Origin: JBEKJU01 sp050011095
GTDB lineage: Bacteria; Desulfobacterota; Syntrophorhabdia; Syntrophorhabdales; WCHB1-27
DNA: 6,437 nucleotides
Direction: 5' to 3'
Assembly: GCA_050011095.1 (NCBI GenBank)
Contig: JBEKJU010000215.1
Coordinates: 1-6,437 of the forward strand
In this document: piece by piece, positions 1 to 4,272 of the stretch
How the letters are laid out: each line of letters starts with the position of its first letter
How positions within the stretch are numbered: the first letter of the stretch is position 1
Notes under the pieces: model-generated
The model's database searches: none
The model's input: only the letters and a program-made list of their open reading frames with translations
Told to the model about the DNA's origin: nothing
Position numbers and translations under genes: made by a program

Positions 1-879
1 AAGATTATCAGCGGAACGCAGATCGCAACAGAGATCAGGGAGGAGATCAGAAAGGACGTGGCGTCCCTCAAGGAGCAGCACAACCTGATACCGGGGCTTG
101 TCACCATCCTCGTCGGCGAGAATGCCGCCTCGGTGAGCTATGTCACCGCGAAGCAGAAGACGTCGAAGGACCTCGGCTTCTATTCCATCCAGGACACCCA
201 GCCGGCGGATATTACGGAAGAGGCGCTCCTTTCCCTCATCGATAAATACAACAAGGACCCGAAGATTCATGGCATACTTGTGCAGCTTCCCCTTCCGAAG
301 CACGTGAACGAGACGAAGGTGCTCTACGCCATCGATCCGAACAAGGACGTGGATGCCTTCCACCCGGTCAACGTGGGCAAGCTCGTCATCGGCGAGGCGA
401 ACTACTATCCCTGCACGCCCTACGGCATCCAGCAACTCCTCGTGAGGAGCGGCGTCAAGACGGACGGCGCGGAGGTGGTCGTCGTGGGAAGGAGCAACAT
501 CGTGGGCAAACCTATCGCTAACATGCTCCTCCAGAAGGCAAAGGGCGCGAACGCGACGGTCACCGTCTGCCATACGGCAACGAGGGACACGGCCTTCCAC
601 ACGAAAAGGGCGGACATCCTCATCGTCGCGGCCGGCAGGCCGAAGGCGATCACCGCGGACATGGTGAAAGAGGGCGTGGTGGTCATAGACGTGGGCGTCA
701 ACCGGATCGGTATGACCCCCGAGGGGAAGGCCAAGCTCTCGGGCGATGTGGATTTCGAGGCGGTGAAGGAGAAGGCGGCCATGATAACCCCCGTGCCGGG
801 CGGGGTTGGGCCGATGACGATCACCATGCTTATGCTCAATACGGTGAAGGCGGCGAAGGTCGCGGCGGGACTCATCTAG
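1..879 (+). CDS. folD: Bifunctional methylenetetrahydrofolate dehydrogenase / methenyltetrahydrofolate cyclohydrolase FolD (5'-truncated)
   Basis: FolD is a cytoplasmic enzyme. It oxidises 5,10-methylene-THF to methenyl-THF with NAD(P)+ and hydrolyses that to 10-formyl-THF; in the Wood-Ljungdahl methyl branch it runs in reverse. The frame is open from base 1 and the first residues (KIISGTQIA) match the family N terminus, so only about 2-3 residues are missing. The GTG at 58 is an internal valine codon, not the start. Counting from the first visible residue: Y47-x3-K51 with the catalytic lysine, QLPLP at 95-99, the DVDAFHP motif with D118, the Rossmann segment VVVVGRSNIVGKP at 159-171, and PVPGGVGPMT at 264-273. 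K51, Q95 and D118 sit exactly three below E. coli K54, Q98 and D121. The visible 292 residues match the usual length of about 285-295. Its place ahead of acsD-acsA-acsB points to a role in C1 flow to or from acetyl-CoA. Confidence 0.96.
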   Translation, partial: KIISGTQIATEIREEIRKDVASLKEQHNLIPGLVTILVGENAASVSYVTAKQKTSKDLGFYSIQDTQPADITEEALLSLIDKYNKDPKIHGILVQLPLPKHVNETKVLYAIDPNKDVDAFHPVNVGKLVIGEANYYPCTPYGIQQLLVRSGVKTDGAEVVVVGRSNIVGKPIANMLLQKAKGANATVTVCHTATRDTAFHTKRADILIVAAGRPKAITADMVKEGVVVIDVGVNRIGMTPEGKAKLSGDVDFEAVKEKAAMITPVPGGVGPMTITMLMLNTVKAAKVAAGLI

Positions 880-892
880 GGCGAGGCATTTT

Positions 893-900
893 AAGGAGGA
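893..900 (+). promoter_or_regulatory. Ribosome binding site of the 71-residue ORF
   Basis: AAGGAGGA lies 4 bases before the ATG at 905 and is a near-perfect anti-16S match. It lies in the 25-base gap after the folD stop. It is the main evidence that the short downstream ORF is translated, and it fixes that ORF's start. Confidence 0.8.
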
Positions 901-904
901 CGTA

Positions 905-1120
905 ATGGCCGACTATACGTACGAAGAAAAGGAAGACTTTGAAGGTAAGAAGGTGAAGGTGCTGGGTCCTACCTACGAGCCGGGCAAGCCTGTGGGCAGG
1001 GCCGACTGGACGGAGAAGCTCGAAGGCCCCGAGGTGCGCCTCGGCTATCTCAAGACCGCGCTGCGCTACTGGTACAGCAAGGACTGGTTCGGGAGCGAGA
1101 AGAGGAAACAGGAGGCCTGA
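905..1120 (+). CDS. Small uncharacterised protein in a Wood-Ljungdahl gene cluster
   Basis: I do not recognise this 71-residue protein and assign no function. It is highly charged: the N terminus is acidic (residues 2-14 contain a run of D and E), followed by a lysine-rich patch KKVKV at 15-19 and a basic tail KRK at 66-68. The C-terminal third is rich in aromatics (Y48, Y55, W56, Y57, W61, F62). It has no cysteine and no histidine, so a metal- or cluster-binding role is unlikely. No signal peptide or membrane segment is visible. A strong ribosome site, a 25-base gap after folD and co-orientation with acsD suggest a real operon gene. Its codons favour G/C at the third position, like its neighbours. 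It could be a small accessory or assembly partner of CODH/ACS or of a folate enzyme, but that is inferred from context only. Confidence 0.75.
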   Translation: MADYTYEEKEDFEGKKVKVLGPTYEPGKPVGRADWTEKLEGPEVRLGYLKTALRYWYSKDWFGSEKRKQEA

Positions 1121-1131
1121 TAACCTGATAA

Positions 1132-1166
1132 GGGGAGGACCCCATTCTTTCCGGCCGGTCCTTTCT
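1132..1166 (+). other. Possible hairpin in the gap before acsD
   Basis: AGGACC (1136-1141) pairs with GGTCCT (1157-1162) across a 15-base loop. The stem can be lengthened to 10 pairs (1132-1141 with 1157-1166) using G-U wobbles. It fills much of the 65-base space between the small ORF and acsD. Only the mixed run TTTCTC follows the stem, so it does not look like a good intrinsic terminator. It may be an mRNA processing or stability structure, or chance in GC-rich DNA. Confidence 0.3.
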
Positions 1167-1174
1167 CAACCAAT

Positions 1175-1180
1175 GGAGGA
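1175..1180 (+). promoter_or_regulatory. Ribosome binding site of acsD
   Basis: GGAGGA ends 5 bases before the ATG at 1186, a normal spacing. It supports that start, which also gives a protein N terminus consistent with the AcsD family. Confidence 0.75.
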
Positions 1181-1185
1181 AACCC

Positions 1186-2127
1186 ATGGCTTTTTCTATA
1201 CCGAAAATGACCTATACGGGAGCGATCAAGGAGGTGACCCTGGGAACGGGCGCCTCCGCCGTGACAGTGGGCGGTGAGACGTGCTACCCCTTCTATACCT
1301 TCGAGGGGACCATGCCCCATCCGCCGAAGATCGCCTTCGAGGTGTGGGATGCCGCGCCCGAGGACTGGCCCGACTGGGCTGTCGAGCCTTACAGGGACGT
1401 GATAGCCGACCCTGTCGCCTGGGCGAAAAAGGCAATCACCGACTACAAGGCGGAGATGATCGCCCTTCTTCTGAAGAGCGCCGACCCGAATGGCATGAAC
1501 AGGGCGGTCGACGACGTGGTCAAGACCGTGAAGGCGGTCTCCGACGCCGTGGCCGTGCCCCTCATCGTCTGGGGATGCGCGAACGACGAGAAGGACGCCC
1601 TTATGCTAAGGCAGGTGGCGGAACAGTGTGACGGCAAGAACCTCGCCCTCGGCCCTGTCACCGACAAGAACTACAAGCAGATAGGGGCCGTGGCAATAGG
1701 CTACAACCACGTGGTTATCGCCTCGACGCCCATCGACGTGAACCTCGCTAAACAGCTCAACATCCTCCTCGGTAACCTGGGCGTGCCCGAGAACCGCATC
1801 CTCATCGACCCCACGACAGGGGGCCTCGGCTACGGTCTTGAGTACTCCTATTCCGTCATGGAGCGCGACCGCATGGCCGCCCTAACGCAGGAGGACGTGA
1901 AGCTCCAGACGCCCATCATCTGCAACCTCGGGAACGAGGTATGGAAGACGAAAGAGGCAAAGACAAAGAGGGAGGACAACCCGAAGCTCGGAGACCCGAA
2001 GACGAGGGCGGTCCTCATGGAATCGGTGGCGGCCATGACGCTCGGTATGGCGGGCGCCGACATACTTATCATGAGACATCCTGAGGCCATCTCCGCAACC
2101 AGGCGGATGTTCCAGGAATTAGTGTAG
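1186..2127 (+). CDS. acsD: Corrinoid iron-sulfur protein small subunit AcsD (CODH/ACS delta-type subunit)
   Basis: AcsD is the TIM-barrel small subunit of the cytoplasmic corrinoid iron-sulfur protein (CFeSP). With AcsC it holds the cobamide that takes the methyl group from methyl-THF (via AcsE) and passes it to acetyl-CoA synthase. The 313 residues are close to the usual 310-325. Recognisable family stretches include TVGGETCYPFYTFEG at 27-41, KSADPNG at 97-103, TPIDVNLAKQLNILL at 181-195, IDPTTGGLGYGLEYSYSVMER at 207-227 and ILIMRHPEA at 293-301 near the C terminus. These closely resemble my recollection of Moorella AcsD. As expected for this subunit there is no cysteine cluster; the [4Fe-4S] site is in AcsC, which is absent from the window. 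acsA follows after 11 bases, so the two are almost certainly cotranscribed. A methyltransferase of the pterin-binding family (AcsE) is a related fold but lacks these motifs. Confidence 0.95.
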   Translation: MAFSIPKMTYTGAIKEVTLGTGASAVTVGGETCYPFYTFEGTMPHPPKIAFEVWDAAPEDWPDWAVEPYRDVIADPVAWAKKAITDYKAEMIALLLKSADPNGMNRAVDDVVKTVKAVSDAVAVPLIVWGCANDEKDALMLRQVAEQCDGKNLALGPVTDKNYKQIGAVAIGYNHVVIASTPIDVNLAKQLNILLGNLGVPENRILIDPTTGGLGYGLEYSYSVMERDRMAALTQEDVKLQTPIICNLGNEVWKTKEAKTKREDNPKLGDPKTRAVLMESVAAMTLGMAGADILIMRHPEAISATRRMFQELV

Positions 2128-2134
2128 AAGGGGG
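2128..2134 (+). promoter_or_regulatory. Weak ribosome binding site of acsA
   Basis: AAGGGGG sits directly after the acsD stop and 4 bases before the ATG at 2139. It is a poorer anti-16S match than those of the neighbouring genes. With an 11-base intergenic space, acsA translation may depend partly on ribosomes finishing acsD. Confidence 0.5.
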
Positions 2135-2138
2135 AACC

Positions 2139-4085
2139 ATGTCTGAAGAAAAGATACGGAGCGTCGATAACGCGACAATCGAGCTTCTCGACAAAGCGGA
2201 AAGGGAGAAAATATCGACCGCCTTCTCCAGGTCGGCCGAGATGAAGCCCTGCCCCATAGGGGTGGAGGAGAGTTGTTGCAAGATATGCGCCATGGGACCG
2301 TGCAGGCTGCCCCGGCCGAAGAAGGCTGATGACAAGAAGCGCGCCGGCGTCTGCGGCGCCACCATCGACACCATCGTGGCGAGGAACTTCGCCCGGAAGA
2401 TCGCCGCGGGCACGGCCTCCCACTCGGACCACGCCAGGGAGGTGGCTGAGACATTCCTGAAGGCCGCCAAGGGCGAGGCCCAGGGTTTTACCATCAAGGA
2501 CGAGGTGAAGCTCATGGAGGTGGCCCTCGACTTCGGCGTGCCCACGGAAGGCAGGGAAACGAGGGAGATCGCCATCGAGGTCGGCGAGAAGGCCCTCTCG
2601 GAGTTCGGCAGGCAGCACGGTGAGCCGTCCTACATAAAGAAGGCCCCCCTCAAGAGACAGGAGATCTGGCGTAAATTGGGCGTCACGCCGAGGGGCATCG
2701 ACAGGGAGGTCGTCGAGACGATGCACCGCACCCATATGGGCGTCGATCAGGACTACAAGCACCTCATGCTCCAGGCCACACGGTGCGCCCTCGCCGACGG
2801 CTGGTCGGGCTCCATGATCTCCACCGACCTCCAGGACGTCATGTTCGGCACCCCCGTGCCTGTCCTCGGCAGCTTCAACCTGGGCGTGCTGAAAGAGGAC
2901 GAGGTCAACCTGGTGGTCCACGGCCATGAGCCGCTTTTGCCCGAGCTTCTCGTTGCCGCCTCGCGCGACCCAGAGATCAGACAGATGGCGGAAAAGGTGG
3001 GCGCCAAGGGCATCAACCTCGCCGGCATGTGCTGTTCCGCGAACGAGGTGCTCATGCGCCACGGCATCCCCGTGGCGGGAAACTTCCTCCAGCAGGAGCT
3101 TGCCCTTGTCACCGGCGCGGTGGAGGTGATGACGGTCGACGTGCAGTGCGAGATGCAGGGCCTCAAGGACGTGTCCGAGTGCTTCCACACGAAGCTCATC
3201 ACGACATCCGACAGGGCCAAGATAGAGGGCGCCCTGCACATGGAGTTCCACCCCGAGACGGGCCTCTACACGGCTAAGAAGATCCTCAAGATGGCCATAG
3301 AGAATTACCCGAACAGGCGCCACAACGTCTCCATCCCCAAGTATGCCGAGGACGGGGTCGTGGGCTTCTCCCAGGAGACGATCAACTATCTTCTGGGCGG
3401 CATCTTCCGGGCGAGCTACAAGCCCCTCAACGATAACATCATAAACGGCCGCATCAGGGGCGTGGCGGGCGTGGTGGGCTGCAACAACGCGAGGACCGTC
3501 CACGACGGCGACCACCTCGCCATGATAAAGGAGCTTCTCAAGAACGACGTCATCGTCCTCTCGACGGGCTGCGCCGCCATGGCGTGCGGCAAGGCCGGCC
3601 TCCTCACGCCGGAAGCGGCAAAGCTTTACGCGGGCTCGGGACTCGCCGAGGTCTGTGAAACGGTGGGCATCCCGCCGGTCCTCCACATGGGCGCCTGCGT
3701 CGATAACTCGCGCATCCTCATCGCGGCGACGGCCATGGTCAAGGAAGGAGGCCTGGGCGACGACATCTCGGACCTCCCCGCCGCGGGGGCCGCCCCCGAA
3801 TGGATGAGCGAGAAGGCCCTGGCCATCGGCCAGTACTTCGTCGCCTCCGGCGTCTACACCGTTTTCGGCACCACGTGGCCGACGGTGGGCTCCGAGGCGG
3901 TCACGAAGCACCTCTTCGAGGAGCACGAGGAGATGTACAAGGCCATGTGGGCCTTCGAGGCCGACCCCATAAAGGCCGCGCAGCTCATGATCGCCCATAT
4001 CGACAAGAAGAGAAAGGCCCTGGGCCTGGAAAAGGCGAGGGAAAGGGTGCTCTTCGACATGGCCATGCGCAGGGCCATGGCATGA
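2139..4085 (+). CDS. acsA: Carbon monoxide dehydrogenase catalytic subunit (Ni-Fe-S; CODH of CODH/ACS)
   Basis: This enzyme interconverts CO2 and CO at the nickel-iron-sulfur C-cluster. In the CODH/ACS complex it supplies CO through an internal tunnel to AcsB. It is homodimeric and cytoplasmic. At 648 residues it is normal for bacterial CooS/AcsA. The D-cluster ligands are C38 and C46, and the B-cluster ligands are C47, C50, C55 and C72. The C-cluster set is complete: H263 (HGHEP), C299 beside persulfide-type C298, C337 (DVQC), C448 (VGCNN), C478 (STGC) and C520 (GAC), with catalytic K559 in MSEKA. These correspond to H261, C295, C333, C446, C476, C526 and K563 of Carboxydothermus CODH-II. 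The histidine row is reduced: H95 and H98 are present, but E101 and E104 occupy the next two steps. Its position between acsD and acsB indicates the acetyl-CoA-linked AcsA role, not a CO-oxidising CooS with CooF. Confidence 0.96.
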   Translation: MSEEKIRSVDNATIELLDKAEREKISTAFSRSAEMKPCPIGVEESCCKICAMGPCRLPRPKKADDKKRAGVCGATIDTIVARNFARKIAAGTASHSDHAREVAETFLKAAKGEAQGFTIKDEVKLMEVALDFGVPTEGRETREIAIEVGEKALSEFGRQHGEPSYIKKAPLKRQEIWRKLGVTPRGIDREVVETMHRTHMGVDQDYKHLMLQATRCALADGWSGSMISTDLQDVMFGTPVPVLGSFNLGVLKEDEVNLVVHGHEPLLPELLVAASRDPEIRQMAEKVGAKGINLAGMCCSANEVLMRHGIPVAGNFLQQELALVTGAVEVMTVDVQCEMQGLKDVSECFHTKLITTSDRAKIEGALHMEFHPETGLYTAKKILKMAIENYPNRRHNVSIPKYAEDGVVGFSQETINYLLGGIFRASYKPLNDNIINGRIRGVAGVVGCNNARTVHDGDHLAMIKELLKNDVIVLSTGCAAMACGKAGLLTPEAAKLYAGSGLAEVCETVGIPPVLHMGACVDNSRILIAATAMVKEGGLGDDISDLPAAGAAPEWMSEKALAIGQYFVASGVYTVFGTTWPTVGSEAVTKHLFEEHEEMYKAMWAFEADPIKAAQLMIAHIDKKRKALGLEKARERVLFDMAMRRAMA

Positions 4086-4209
4086 CGGCCGGGTGATTTT
4101 CGCGCCTGACTTCGTCGTCGATTTCGGCGCGCATCCTCATGTACAAGAAAGTACACTCCGGTGCGCGCCTCGTCGACTTCTCGTCATCCATCGAAAATCG
4201 CCTCGGCCG
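4086..4209 (+). repeat. Long imperfect inverted repeat between acsA and acsB
   Basis: The 124 bases after the acsA stop fold back on themselves around a 6-base loop, AAGAAA (4145-4150). Paired blocks from outside in are: 4086-4102 with 4192-4209 (17 pairs, one bulged base at 4204, including GATTTTCG against CGAAAATC); 4107-4110 with 4183-4186; 4117-4121 with 4173-4177; 4126-4135 with 4160-4169 (GGCGCGCA against TGCGCGCC plus two further pairs); and 4140-4144 with 4151-4155 (TGTAC against GTACA). That is about 41 pairs, two or three of them G-U, separated by small internal loops. No T-run follows, so it is not an intrinsic terminator. No target-site duplication is obvious at the edges. It may be a miniature palindromic mobile element that landed after acsA, or an RNA structure affecting stability or relative expression of acsA and acsB. 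The pairing is read directly; the role is unknown. Confidence 0.75.
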
Positions 4210-4256
4210 GCCGGATGGAAGGAAACGGAAAGAGACGGAAATAAGACCTGCGAACG
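4210..4256 (+). other. Purine-rich unstructured leader of acsB
   Basis: Between the inverted repeat and the acsB ribosome site lies a G/A-rich stretch, strongest at 4213-4246, with the near-repeated unit ACGGAAA at 4225-4231 and 4235-4241. It should be poorly folded and could act as a ribosome landing region next to the hairpin. I see no -35/-10 promoter pair in it. Confidence 0.35.
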
Positions 4257-4264
4257 TAAGGAGG
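4257..4264 (+). promoter_or_regulatory. Strong ribosome binding site of acsB
   Basis: TAAGGAGG is a perfect anti-16S match 8 bases before the ATG at 4273 and decides that start. The strength of this site means acsB can be translated independently of acsA despite the 187-base gap. Confidence 0.85.
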
Positions 4265-4272
4265 CAACTCAA

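Noticed and set aside
58..60. GTG as the start codon of folD
   Set aside because: The frame is open upstream to base 1 and encodes the conserved FolD N terminus, so this codon is an internal valine and the real start is just outside the window.
1848..3998. 716-codon open frame on the minus strand opposite acsD and acsA
   Set aside because: It is a shadow of G/C-ending codons in the + strand genes. Its translation is low-complexity (rich in G, D, H, R, V, L) and matches no family, while the + strand carries complete CODH ligand sets.
4126..4169. Core of the inverted repeat as a Rho-independent terminator
   Set aside because: No T-run follows the stem, and the essential partner gene acsB lies directly downstream with a strong ribosome site.
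4080..4215. Target-site duplication flanking the inverted repeat
   Set aside because: The bases just outside (GCATGA on the left, GCCGGA on the right) do not match convincingly, so a recent transposition is not supported by the edges.
4215..4244. Nine-codon mini-ORF upstream of acsB as a possible leader peptide
   Set aside because: It lacks a Shine-Dalgarno and simply translates a purine-rich stretch. No run of regulatory codons or paired attenuator stems goes with it.
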